Notes under the pieces: generated by a model | Told to the model about the DNA's origin: nothing | What the model saw: only the letters and a program-made list of their open reading frames with translations | Database searches by the model: none | In this document: piece after piece, positions 6,780-13,721 of the stretch | Layout of the letters: each line of letters starts with the position of its first letter | How positions within the stretch are numbered: the stretch's first letter is position 1 | Translations under genes and position numbers: made by a program | Assembly (NCBI GenBank): GCA_937900305.1 | Contig: CALCCV010000488.1 | Span: forward strand, 1 to 13,854 | Origin: an uncultured Pseudobdellovibrionaceae bacterium | GTDB lineage: Bacteria > Bdellovibrionota > Bdellovibrionia > Bdellovibrionales > Bdellovibrionaceae | DNA: 13,854 bases | Reading direction: 5' to 3'

Positions 6780-8252
6780 TCAAAAAAAGAAATGCGCTTG
6801 CAGCTGACTGTTGTTTTCATCAACGAGTGTTTGAGTGGTTTCAGATCTTTCTTTGGTGGCTGTCATCAGCAATTCGGTTTCGAATCCCGAGACCCAAAAA
6901 GTTTTCACGCCAAATTCGAGTTGGGTCGTGTTGCCTTCTCGTAAAGCTCGGTTGGTGCCGGCCACCGAATAGTTGACGACGGCGTAATTTTCGCGCCAAA
7001 AGCGGTACTTATTTTCCAGCGTGACAATCGTTCCTTTGTCCATGGATTGATCCTCCACCGCAACTTCCACTCTTGTTACATTCACATTTCCAACATATTT
7101 TCCGAGAGTCGCGCCGACATCATAGGCCATCATTTTTCGTGTGGTCGTCTGACCCGAGATATCTGCCAAGGTGTTCCAGTAGGACAACATCAGTGACAAT
7201 CCCGAAGCTACAAATCGGCCCCCCAAGTTGACAACAGTGCCTTCCGCCATTCCCTGTTCATCGTTGATGCCTGTTTTTTTATTGATCATGTGAACATTCA
7301 AGAAAGGTGCGCCGGGAGCGGCCCCGATCGAAGTCGTATTGTAAGTTACAAACTGTGAGAGGCCAGTGATTTCGTTGATCAAGCTTGTGTGATTTGCACT
7401 GACATGACCAAAAAGGGGTCGATAGAGCCCCGACTGAACCCAGCCATTGTAAGGTAGATCGTCCACCAATAAATAAGCAGATTTGACCTTATTTTGCCCG
7501 TTATACATTTCATCCCAGTGATCTTGATCAGGAGGATTCCCATAGCGATGCTCAAAAACTAAATGCAGCGAATGAACTGGTTCCACTTCAACGCCGATAT
7601 CAAGGCCCATGAAGGCGCTGTAGCTTTTTGACTCTGCGGCCGTATTGGCTCCGTTCACATCCGTGGAGCCGCCGGTATTTAAAAAGAAGTAACGCATATC
7701 CAGACCGGCTTGAAACCACTGTTGATTTTTTTGCCTCAACGGATCTTCGCTGGGAACTCGGTACATAAATCGTCGTGGATCCGTTTCGATTTGGTCTTCA
7801 TAGGCAGCATTGCGCCGTTGGAAGTTCGTTTCGTCGGGGAGTGATTCGCTCGTTTTCATCGCCACGCCACTTTCATAAATGGTCTTTTCGGACGATGCAT
7901 CTTTGCTCAAATTCGCCATAAATCTTTTCACACCCTCATCGTTAAATTTCTGCTCGCCCAGAGGCGCCGGAGGTGGTGAGTTGAGGCGCCACGAACTGGG
8001 TGAAAATGATTTCAACCAACGCGATTCATTCCACTTGCCATATTGATTTCGAATTCCGCCTCCGTTGGGGCTGACGTGACAAGCCTTGCAAGAAAATGTG
8101 CAACGCCGATCGGGCTCGGGCAAATTGACTCGACCCGGTGAGTGACAGGCGGCGCAGTTTTGGGCAAAGCGATTGGCCATCCATGGTTCGGCCGCGGCCC
8201 GCAGGGTCAAAGACAAAAGACCGATCAAAAGTGCAAAAGTAAGAATTTTCAA
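6780..8252 (-). CDS. Diheme c-type cytochrome domain fused to outer-membrane beta-barrel
   Basis: 490-residue exported protein. After a Sec signal peptide (1-21, core ILTFALLIGLLSLTL, cleavage near RAAA) come two haem c motifs, CAACH (33-37) and CKACH (55-59), then VSPNGGGIRNQYGKW, a recurring signature after the second haem in this kind of protein. Residues 75-165 form a polar linker. From about 170 to the end, the sequence runs as amphipathic strands (WFQAGLDMRYFFL, LHLVFEHRYG, VQSGLYRPLFGHVSANHTSL, YAVVNYSVAG) and finishes QAHFFF, a terminal Phe typical of outer-membrane barrels. The fusion suggests haem held at the periplasmic mouth of a porin-like barrel, but no extracellular acceptor is visible. 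The gene starts with TTG at 8252 behind GGAAAGGGTGG; no in-frame ATG or GTG start is available nearby. It converges on the cassette that carries the other two haem-motif proteins. Confidence 0.88.
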   Translation of the reverse strand: MKILTFALLIGLLSLTLRAAAEPWMANRFAQNCAACHSPGRVNLPEPDRRCTFSCKACHVSPNGGGIRNQYGKWNESRWLKSFSPSSWRLNSPPPAPLGEQKFNDEGVKRFMANLSKDASSEKTIYESGVAMKTSESLPDETNFQRRNAAYEDQIETDPRRFMYRVPSEDPLRQKNQQWFQAGLDMRYFFLNTGGSTDVNGANTAAESKSYSAFMGLDIGVEVEPVHSLHLVFEHRYGNPPDQDHWDEMYNGQNKVKSAYLLVDDLPYNGWVQSGLYRPLFGHVSANHTSLINEITGLSQFVTYNTTSIGAAPGAPFLNVHMINKKTGINDEQGMAEGTVVNLGGRFVASGLSLMLSYWNTLADISGQTTTRKMMAYDVGATLGKYVGNVNVTRVEVAVEDQSMDKGTIVTLENKYRFWRENYAVVNYSVAGTNRALREGNTTQLEFGVKTFWVSGFETELLMTATKERSETTQTLVDENNSQLQAHFFF

Positions 8253-8645
8253 AACGCCACCCTTTCCGAGGAGGTTTTGTCTCTCGGTGCAACTGTCCTA
8301 GTTTCACCTGAGAAATTTCGGGAATCAATTTGACTTTCGTGAAAGCCGACACAGACGGACGTCCAGTTTTCATCTTAGCCAATCCAATTCTGATCTGCCT
8401 GCGCGGAGTGACTCGAGGGATTGTTTGCGAAAGTGGTCGAATGGAAATGCTTAGAAGTGTCTCGAAATTAGACGGCTGCTCAGCCTCTTCCCGCTGAAGC
8501 TCTGGTTTGAAGCCCTGGGGCTGCAGGATGAAAAACAAAGTAATGTCTCAAAATATTTAAAGATTTTTAAAAAATGCGGAAAATTAAATGAACTGGTGCT
8601 GAGCTTGCTTTACGTGGCGTACTAACCAAAAAAGGCCAGGAAATT
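8253..8645. other. 393-bp divergent non-coding region
   Basis: This is the gap between the cytochrome-barrel gene and the frameshifted gene. It contains two compact inverted repeats, GGCTGCTCAGCC and AGCCCTGGGGCT, around 8473-8522, an AT-rich tract (about 8548-8590) upstream of a sigma-54-like site, and a small CTTTC-GT-GAAAG inverted repeat near 8334-8345. A minus-strand open frame crosses part of it, but its only start is a TTG without a ribosome site, so it is treated as non-coding. No clear sigma-70 promoter was found for the minus-strand gene. Confidence 0.6.
8594..8608 (+). promoter_or_regulatory. Sigma-54-like promoter (weak match)
   Basis: TGGTGC-N5-TTGC fits the spacing of the -24/-12 consensus TGGCAC-N5-TTGC(A/T), with two mismatches in the -24 element and a matching -12 (TTGCT). 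The GG and GC are separated by 10 bp as required. Transcription would begin about 25 bp before the ATG at 8646. The AT-rich tract just upstream could host IHF, a common helper at such promoters. Chance similarity is possible. Confidence 0.35.
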
Positions 8646-9227
8646 ATGACAAACAATCTACGAACCAAATCTCCACTCTCAAAATTTTTGAGAGCAAATC
8701 TCACGATCGCGGTTTCGGCGATTCAAATTTTTGCCTCCCTGGCCTCGGCCGCTGAGCCGGTCATCAACAGCGGCCTTAGGGCTGATACTGTTAACCGATC
8801 TTATACTGATCCAGTTCCGACACCACCTAAGGTGAAAACTCCTGATCCTTTAAACCCAGTCACTCTGACGCCCGGAAGAAAGGCGCCGCCGGCTGCGACA
8901 AAACCATTGATTGAAGACAATGCCGGAATCAAAGTCCAATTGACATTAGACGCTCAGGGCACCTTTAGCAGTCAACGACATGGGGAGGCTCAGGCCATTC
9001 AAGTCGGTTTTCGCATGGGAAGCGACGGAGCTATGATCCCTTCGAGCATCCAAGAGTTTGTTCGAAATTTTGAGGGTGTAAATTCAAAAGGTGAAACTCG
9101 AGATGGCACTAAATCGCTTGGGCCGGATGGAGATTGGATGTGGTCATCGATCCTACGGCAATTTCCACCCAACATGGGACCAAGGATTTGGTTAAAGAGG
9201 ATAAGGCCAAAATTCAAGAAAATTTGA
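8646..9227 (+). CDS. Exported protein, N-terminal part of a frameshifted gene
   Basis: Residues 1-35 form a Sec signal peptide (NNLRTKSPLSKFLRA, core LTIAVSAIQIFASLA, cleavage ASA-AEP). A Pro/Thr-rich linker follows (about 50-90), then a likely beta region (IKVQLTLDAQGTFSSQ and QAIQVGFRMGSDG). The sequence is plausible as protein until about residue 163 (LGPDGDW). After that the frame gives WSSILRQFPPNMGPRIW and a basic tail before TGA at 9225, unlike the preceding part. The frame one base back continues with good coding character from 9134, so this entry is very probably the front of one longer protein of about 620 residues. The start has AGGAAA just upstream of ATG 8646. The natural product would be an exported, probably outer-membrane protein; no family was recognised. 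Confidence 0.7.
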   Translation: MTNNLRTKSPLSKFLRANLTIAVSAIQIFASLASAAEPVINSGLRADTVNRSYTDPVPTPPKVKTPDPLNPVTLTPGRKAPPAATKPLIEDNAGIKVQLTLDAQGTFSSQRHGEAQAIQVGFRMGSDGAMIPSSIQEFVRNFEGVNSKGETRDGTKSLGPDGDWMWSSILRQFPPNMGPRIWLKRIRPKFKKI

Positions 9228-10516
9228 AATCTATTGGGATTCAACCAAGCGATCAAAATGTGAATGATTATGCTGCAAAGCGAGAATCCGCTCAGCGGCA
9301 GATCACAGAGCAACAAAGAAAAATTCAAGAAGAAATCAAGAACGATTTTTATAGAAGGGTGGCAGCGAGAGAAACCGGGAAAAATGAAAAAGCCCCCAGG
9401 GATGTCACATTAAATTCCGCGGCCATAAGAAAAATGGCAGATGATGCTGTTACACAAGGGTTGAAAGCAAAACATGACCTCGATCGGTCTAAGAAAGAAT
9501 CTGATCAAGCGTTGAATCGCATGTTGCTCGAAAATTCGGTTCCGATCTTTTGTTTGAGCGGTTATGGAATTTTGGGTGAAGGCAACGTTCTGGTCACGTG
9601 GAAGTTGGGAAAAGATTATATTTCGTCCGGGGATTTTCGCGACGGCGGCGGAAGAACTCGTCTGGCAAACATTCTTTTGACTGGAGACTGGGCCGAAAAT
9701 ATCAGCGCTCCAGGACCTACTTACGGAGCTGCATTTGGCACTGGTTGGTCGATGAATCGCCCCTCTGAATATGACCACTCTCAATCTGAAGACAACATCC
9801 GCCTTTATGGAGAGATTGTTTTCTTCCATGACAAATTGTCTATCATTTCACAATCTCAGCAGGTCACAGCGCAGATGATAATGGATAGTGAGGAGTACGG
9901 TCGTCAAAAAGGGTATGAATTCAATTCGGCCATGGTCCGCGCTGTGGTGCAACTCAACGGCATTTACGCACTAGGTGCTAAGAAAGTTCAGTTTCACGCT
10001 TCAGCGCAGAATCGCCATCAGTACGGAAAAGGCGCAAACTTCGGTGTCATCGTAGATCTTTATAAACGGAACATCGTGTTTGCTGAGATAGCGCAGGGTG
10101 GAGACGGAGATTTTTCAAGCGGAGCATTTTCTGCGACCTACGCAAACGTCACTAAGATCACCCCCCCGGATGCGTTGCAGAAATTAGTGGGTTCGGCTTT
10201 TCCATGGACTTTCCAATTGTACGCGGGTGTGTCGAAAGTGAGCAATGTGCTAGATCCCGCCGGTCGTATGGTCGGCGATGGCAAGAATTTTTCTTACGAA
10301 CGAGTGGATTCTCGATCTGGCAAAGTGGGTTTTCAGATACGGGTGCCTTTTAGTAATCTGTTTTGTTTTTCGGGCGGACTGGAGTTACGAGCTTATGTAC
10401 CTGAGGACGCCGAAGAAGACAAAGATGAGCAGAGCTGGCGTGACATTTTCGGGGGAGTGCGATTCACCTACAAACTCGGTCGCAAGGCAGGCAGCGATCC
10501 TTGCTTTGATGATTGA
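9134..10516 (+). CDS. Coiled-coil plus beta-barrel C-terminal part of the frameshifted gene
   Basis: 460 residues with no signal peptide of its own. It begins with a charged, Lys/Glu/Gln-rich helical region likely to form coiled coils (about 20-80, with ITEQQRKIQEEIKNDFYRR, and again 100-140). From about 145 onward it is beta-rich with alternating aromatic residues (VLVTWKLGKDY, TYGAAFGTGWSMN, FTYKLGRK near the end), consistent with a large outer-membrane barrel. A barrel with no export signal makes little sense alone, so it should be the back half of the gene starting at 8646. The upstream stop in this frame is at 9110-9112, so the junction must lie between 9113 and 9227. Restoring one G in TTGGATG near 9134-9140 would give D-G-D-W-D-V-V-I-D. 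If translated separately, GTG 9140 with GGAG 7 nt upstream, or TTG 9134, would be the start. It ends about 70 bp before a strong terminator. Confidence 0.72.
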   Translation: MDVVIDPTAISTQHGTKDLVKEDKAKIQENLKSIGIQPSDQNVNDYAAKRESAQRQITEQQRKIQEEIKNDFYRRVAARETGKNEKAPRDVTLNSAAIRKMADDAVTQGLKAKHDLDRSKKESDQALNRMLLENSVPIFCLSGYGILGEGNVLVTWKLGKDYISSGDFRDGGGRTRLANILLTGDWAENISAPGPTYGAAFGTGWSMNRPSEYDHSQSEDNIRLYGEIVFFHDKLSIISQSQQVTAQMIMDSEEYGRQKGYEFNSAMVRAVVQLNGIYALGAKKVQFHASAQNRHQYGKGANFGVIVDLYKRNIVFAEIAQGGDGDFSSGAFSATYANVTKITPPDALQKLVGSAFPWTFQLYAGVSKVSNVLDPAGRMVGDGKNFSYERVDSRSGKVGFQIRVPFSNLFCFSGGLELRAYVPEDAEEDKDEQSWRDIFGGVRFTYKLGRKAGSDPCFDD

Positions 10517-10583
10517 TGATGAGTGATAGAGACAAGCTTCTGCGCAAGGTCTAAACAGGCTCAAAAAAAAGTCCAAAAAAAAA

Positions 10584-10613
10584 GACGCCGGAGAGATCCA
10601 GCGTCTTTTTTTT
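10584..10613 (+). terminator. Strong intrinsic terminator
   Basis: GACGC (10584-10588) pairs with GCGTC (10601-10605), extended inward by two G-C pairs past one C/A mismatch, with the loop AGAGAT, and is followed by eight T residues (10606-10613). A run of nine A residues precedes the stem, so flanking A/T pairing lengthens the hairpin and the site could also work on the minus strand. It lies about 67 bp after the stop at 10516. Confidence 0.87.
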
Positions 10614-10649
10614 ATCTCTTAACGGCGCGCGAATTGCACTTTGATTGAA

Positions 10650-10679
10650 TTGAAAATTTCAACGAATTGGCAGCTGCCA
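10650..10679. repeat. Two adjacent short palindromes in the hydrolase leader
   Basis: TTGAAAATTTCAA (10650-10662, 6+1+6 inverted repeat) and TGGCAGCTGCCA (10668-10679, perfect 12-bp palindrome) lie back to back 28-57 bp upstream of ATG 10707. They could be operators or a leader hairpin for the hydrolase gene. No regulator is apparent and short palindromes also occur by chance. Confidence 0.35.
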
Positions 10680-10706
10680 GTTTGAATCTCATGCTTCGGA
10701 GTGTGT

Positions 10707-12437
10707 ATGTTAAAGTCTCAAAGGTGCCGTCTTGTGCTGCCTTGTCTAATAGTTTTTCAGGTTGCAGTCTTATCACTCAATGTGGGTGCCGCCACTCCCG
10801 ATCAAGAACGGGCTGCGTCGATCGAATATCATCAGTTGCTCCTCCAAGCTTTGCCAAGCTCCACAGCGGAAGGAGCAGAGTTTCATTACGTTTTGGACGA
10901 GCCGTTGCTCGCCGCTTCGCAAGCGCAAACAGTGACGGAAGCCATGGACGAGTCGAAAAAATCTTCGCTCGAAGCCCTTTCACAAAAAACCACCGAGAGT
11001 TTAGGTTTGGCGTCTCCGCCGTCAGCAAACTTGGAAGCTCTTTTGAAATCCGAGCCGGTGACTCTCGTGATTGTCCCAGGAATTTTTGGTGAATTTATTA
11101 GAAACCGTCCGTTTGAAGAGATCTTTTCGAGAACTGAATCGCACGATGCAATATTATTTAAATCTCAATTCGCCGAGGCGTTGAGTGAATTTTCTCCGGC
11201 GATCATTGATGAATCTTTCGATTTATCAACTGGTACAAGGAAAGATATGAGTCTTGATCAACTCGTGCATGTGGCCAGTATTGATGATGCAAGCAAGTCA
11301 CCGCTTGTGCGCATGGTTCTTATGAACGCACCGATGATGAGTTTTGAAACGTTAATGGATGTCGACAAACAAGCAGAGACATTTAATCGCCGGCTCGCTA
11401 AATACTTGGAGATCACTGGTTCGCAAAATATTGTTCTGGTGGGTTACTCCCGCGGCACAACAACTGCGCTGTCCATGGTTGCACAGGCAAAGAGGCAATC
11501 ACTGCCGTGGTTGAAAAATGTGAAGGGACTGGTCAGTTTGAGTGGCGTAACATTCGGTTCCAATCTTGCCGACGAAGCCGCGAATCCTTCGACTGCGCCT
11601 GGAAAGGGACTGAAGTTACTTGAAGATCTTCAAGCCAATTTAACGTTGCCCGCGGATAGTGTAAGCTTCATGCAAAAGACTGGCATTCGTTTTAAAAATC
11701 TCGGTGTTTGGGCCACCTTTGTAAAGGAGGGATTTAAAGTTCTTCGCGAGATGAAAAAGGAAGCTAAAGAAGAAGCGGTCACAGAGGCGCAGCCTGTGGA
11801 AAAATTGTCCTTCCGACTTTTAGATCCGAATGATCCTCTGGGAATTATTTTGCAGATGGGTCAAAAGTTGGGACTGAACAATCCGATCGCGGATTACTGG
11901 GAAAATGTCCGCCGATTTAAAACATTCTTAAAAAATATTTTAACTGGAGTCGAGCAATTGACCACGCAAAGTCGCGAAAAATGGTGGAAAGCGAACGTAG
12001 TTCCCGAGGAAGGGTTGATCTATTACTCCCTGTCAGCGGCAATGGCGGATCCCACAAGGTCCGCATTTGAGAAAAATATTTTCGAAGGCGGCAATTCGTA
12101 CAACAAGTCATATGACGACATTTCTCTTTTGAAAAATCACCAGGAGTACATGCGTCTCAGCGGAGTGGTTTTGAACGACAGCCAAGTTTCGGTCGTGCAG
12201 TCTATGTTTTTACCAAATGTCTTGGCAAAAATGAATCCTATGCAAGCTCCGCTCAACATTCAAAACCTCGGCGTACTGAGTTCCCACCACTGGGGTCTCG
12301 CTCTGCAAGTCGTGAATAAAATGAAAGAGGGCGAAGAGGTTGATGGTTCCATTGATACTAAGTTCAATCCATTTCCGCGCGAGGCCGTGCTCAAAGCCAT
12401 TGCCGGTAAGGTGGCATTGGATTTAGCGAAGCCCTAG
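10707..12437 (+). CDS. Secreted alpha/beta-hydrolase (lipase/esterase-like)
   Basis: 576-residue exported hydrolase acting in the periplasm or outside the cell. A Sec signal peptide covers 1-28 (MLKSQRCRL, core VLPCLIVFQVAVLSL, cleavage after VGA). An Ala/Ser/Glu-rich N-terminal region (30-115) precedes the hydrolase fold. VTLVIVPGIFGEF (118-130) is the usual first strand with its oxyanion turn, and NIVLVGYSRGTT (241-252) is the nucleophile elbow with Ser248 in G-x-S-x-G. The likely catalytic His is in SSHHWGLAL (527 or 528). The acid residue was not assigned. A long segment of roughly 250 residues between elbow and His, including a Lys/Glu-rich stretch near 345-365, may form a lid. ATG 10707 is preferred over GTG 10701 because GGAG (10698-10701) is 5 nt before it. 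The next gene on the opposite strand ends 5 bp away. Substrate unknown. Confidence 0.88.
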   Translation: MLKSQRCRLVLPCLIVFQVAVLSLNVGAATPDQERAASIEYHQLLLQALPSSTAEGAEFHYVLDEPLLAASQAQTVTEAMDESKKSSLEALSQKTTESLGLASPPSANLEALLKSEPVTLVIVPGIFGEFIRNRPFEEIFSRTESHDAILFKSQFAEALSEFSPAIIDESFDLSTGTRKDMSLDQLVHVASIDDASKSPLVRMVLMNAPMMSFETLMDVDKQAETFNRRLAKYLEITGSQNIVLVGYSRGTTTALSMVAQAKRQSLPWLKNVKGLVSLSGVTFGSNLADEAANPSTAPGKGLKLLEDLQANLTLPADSVSFMQKTGIRFKNLGVWATFVKEGFKVLREMKKEAKEEAVTEAQPVEKLSFRLLDPNDPLGIILQMGQKLGLNNPIADYWENVRRFKTFLKNILTGVEQLTTQSREKWWKANVVPEEGLIYYSLSAAMADPTRSAFEKNIFEGGNSYNKSYDDISLLKNHQEYMRLSGVVLNDSQVSVVQSMFLPNVLAKMNPMQAPLNIQNLGVLSSHHWGLALQVVNKMKEGEEVDGSIDTKFNPFPREAVLKAIAGKVALDLAKP

Positions 12438-12442
12438 TCACT

Positions 12443-13000
12443 TTAACTCAGCGGTGACGTGGATACATGGATTGGCAACAGTTCCAGCTCCATCGTCACG
12501 CTGCCGAAATGGATCGTCAGTACATCGTTTTGAACAATCACATTCCAGCGGTTGTCTCTTTGCAGAGATTGAGAAAGCTCGTCGAGCGATTTTGGCTTCA
12601 GGGCAAAGAACTTAATGGTTTCCAGTTTGTGAACCGTTTGAGAGTTCAGTTCGGCGATCAGTGGCTTCGGATCTTTGTAGGTATAAACTTTCACAACCTT
12701 AGCTGCCTTCGTCGCTTTGTGAAGCTTTTTCGGATTGGGACTTCCGATTTCGATCCAGAGAGCCATCGTCCCGTTCAAATCGAGAGCTCGAACGGCGGGC
12801 GCCTCGGGATCACCCAGACCTTGGGGTGAGAACTCAATGCCCTCTTGCGCATTGACAATGTAAGCGATCACTTTGCTGAGCAGATAGATCGAAGTTTCAG
12901 ACGGATGTTGAGCCACCCGAAACTCTAAATTTTCATAGACGCCGCGGTCAATATCCGAGAGATCGATTTTGAATCGATAAAGAGTCGAGGTTTGTGCCAT
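12443..13000 (-). CDS. yaeQ: YaeQ family protein
   Basis: 185 residues, close to the 181 of E. coli YaeQ and collinear with the family throughout. The characteristic opening (LYRFKIDLSDIDRGVYE, then FRVAQHPSET) is followed by LLSKVIAYIVNAQEGIEFS, a GDPEAPAVRALDLNG block and LWIEIGSPNPKKLHKATK. In this family the D-x(n)-E-x-G region belongs to a PD-(D/E)xK nuclease-like fold; the visible ALDLNG...LWIEIG matches it. The family's cellular role is unsettled: it was once reported to compensate for loss of the transcription antiterminator RfaH, and a nuclease role is only predicted. A cytoplasmic protein with no signal peptide. The ATG at 13000 has only a weak ribosome site (GAG). Transcribed toward the hydrolase gene and divergent from yjdM with a 103-bp gap. 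Confidence 0.95.
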   Translation of the reverse strand: MAQTSTLYRFKIDLSDIDRGVYENLEFRVAQHPSETSIYLLSKVIAYIVNAQEGIEFSPQGLGDPEAPAVRALDLNGTMALWIEIGSPNPKKLHKATKAAKVVKVYTYKDPKPLIAELNSQTVHKLETIKFFALKPKSLDELSQSLQRDNRWNVIVQNDVLTIHFGSVTMELELLPIHVSTSPLS

Positions 13001-13103
13001 TGCTCGACAAACTAGCCCGGCCCCGGGGATAGATCGAGGATATTATTTTTTCGGGACCATTTTTCTAGCCAAGCGCCGCTCCCTCGCAGTATCTTTCGCG
13101 AAT

Positions 13104-13484
13104 ATGCCAACCGAGACGAATTGTCCAAAGTGTCGCTCTGAAAACATCTATGTCGATGGTCATTTGTGGATTTGCCCAGAATGCGGCCATGAATGGACCA
13201 CAGCCGCTCCATCTGCCGAGGCCGGTTCTTCGGCCCAAATAGTGGGTGAAGATAGGCCAACAGATTCGACGATCCGAGATGCCTTCGGCACTCCACTGGC
13301 CACGGGAGATTCGGTGACTGTAATAAAAGAACTCAAAATCAAAGGCTCTTCGTCGGTCGTTAAAGTCGGAACCAAGGTCAAAAATATCAAATTGGGAGAT
13401 GGTGGTGATGGTCACGACATCGCCTGCCGCATTGATGGTCTTGGTTCGATCCATCTCAAATCAGAGTTTGTCAAAAAAGCCTAG
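13104..13484 (+). CDS. yjdM: YjdM/PhnA family zinc-ribbon protein
   Basis: 126-residue cytoplasmic protein of the PhnA (YjdM) family. The N-terminal zinc ribbon has two CxxC pairs, CPKC (7-10) and CPEC (24-27, followed by GHEW). The C-terminal SH3-like domain carries the family core GDSVTVIKELKIKGSSSVV and the KVGTKVKNI...DGHDIACRIDG...LKSEFVKK pattern. It is slightly longer than E. coli PhnA (111 aa) because of an Ala/Ser/Asp-rich linker at about 32-60. Despite the old gene name, the E. coli protein is not known to be required for phosphonate breakdown, so no phosphonate role is claimed. The ATG at 13104 lacks a clear ribosome site but gives the expected N-terminus. The following gene has its own promoter, so no operon is implied. 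Confidence 0.94.
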   Translation: MPTETNCPKCRSENIYVDGHLWICPECGHEWTTAAPSAEAGSSAQIVGEDRPTDSTIRDAFGTPLATGDSVTVIKELKIKGSSSVVKVGTKVKNIKLGDGGDGHDIACRIDGLGSIHLKSEFVKKA

Positions 13485-13544
13485 CTCGCCAATCCATATC
13501 CATATCTAAGGCATCTCCCACGCACCAATCGACCTCTTATATTT

Positions 13545-13559
13545 TGGCACTGAGTTTGC
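13545..13559 (+). promoter_or_regulatory. Sigma-54 (RpoN) promoter
   Basis: TGGCAC (13545-13550), five bases, then TTGC (13556-13559) is an exact match to the core -24/-12 consensus TGGCAC-N5-TTGC, with GG and GC 10 bp apart; only the final preferred A/T is a G. Transcription should start near 13571, about 150 nt before ATG 13722. It points at the membrane protein gene at the right edge, and an enhancer-binding activator would be needed. Confidence 0.6.
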
Positions 13560-13583
13560 GAGATAGCTGTTCAAGAGATCGGC

Positions 13584-13647
13584 GAGGTCTCCGATTCGAA
13601 CGTTCGGGACATTAATGCCTCAACGCTCGGGGTACTTTGCCGACCTC
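13584..13647 (+). repeat. Tandem imperfect repeat flanked by inverted arms in a leader
   Basis: Two similar units, 13598-13620 (GAACGTTCGGG...GCCT) and 13621-13643 (CAACGCTCGGGG...GCCG), follow each other. The first includes the perfect palindrome CGAACGTTCG (13597-13606). Arms GAGGTC (13584-13589) and GACCTC (13642-13647) flank the pair. If the sigma-54 promoter is real, the whole structure lies in the 5' untranslated leader, where it might fold or bind a regulator. Confidence 0.4.
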
Positions 13648-13721
13648 TCAAACATTTTTGTCTAAATAACGAAGTCCGAAAAACCTAACAACAAAGTTCG
13701 CACAACGACGAAGGAGATTTT

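Noticed and set aside
8026..8538. Minus-strand open frame of 170 codons overlapping the start of the cytochrome-barrel gene
   Set aside because: It starts with TTG without a ribosome site, has a Pro/Arg/Lys-rich composition without domain-like features, and overlaps a well-supported gene in another frame.
9113..9227. Programmed ribosomal frameshift joining the two halves of the split gene
   Set aside because: No slippery heptamer in the correct phase was found in the overlap; a missing single base is simpler.
10161..10167. Run of seven C as a possible second frameshift site
   Set aside because: The frame reads as plausible barrel sequence on both sides (KITPPDALQKL), so no break is indicated.
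13015..13029. GC-rich CCCCGGGG palindrome between yaeQ and yjdM as a terminator
   Set aside because: The stem has no loop and no T-run follows on either strand, and it lies between divergent starts where no terminator is expected.
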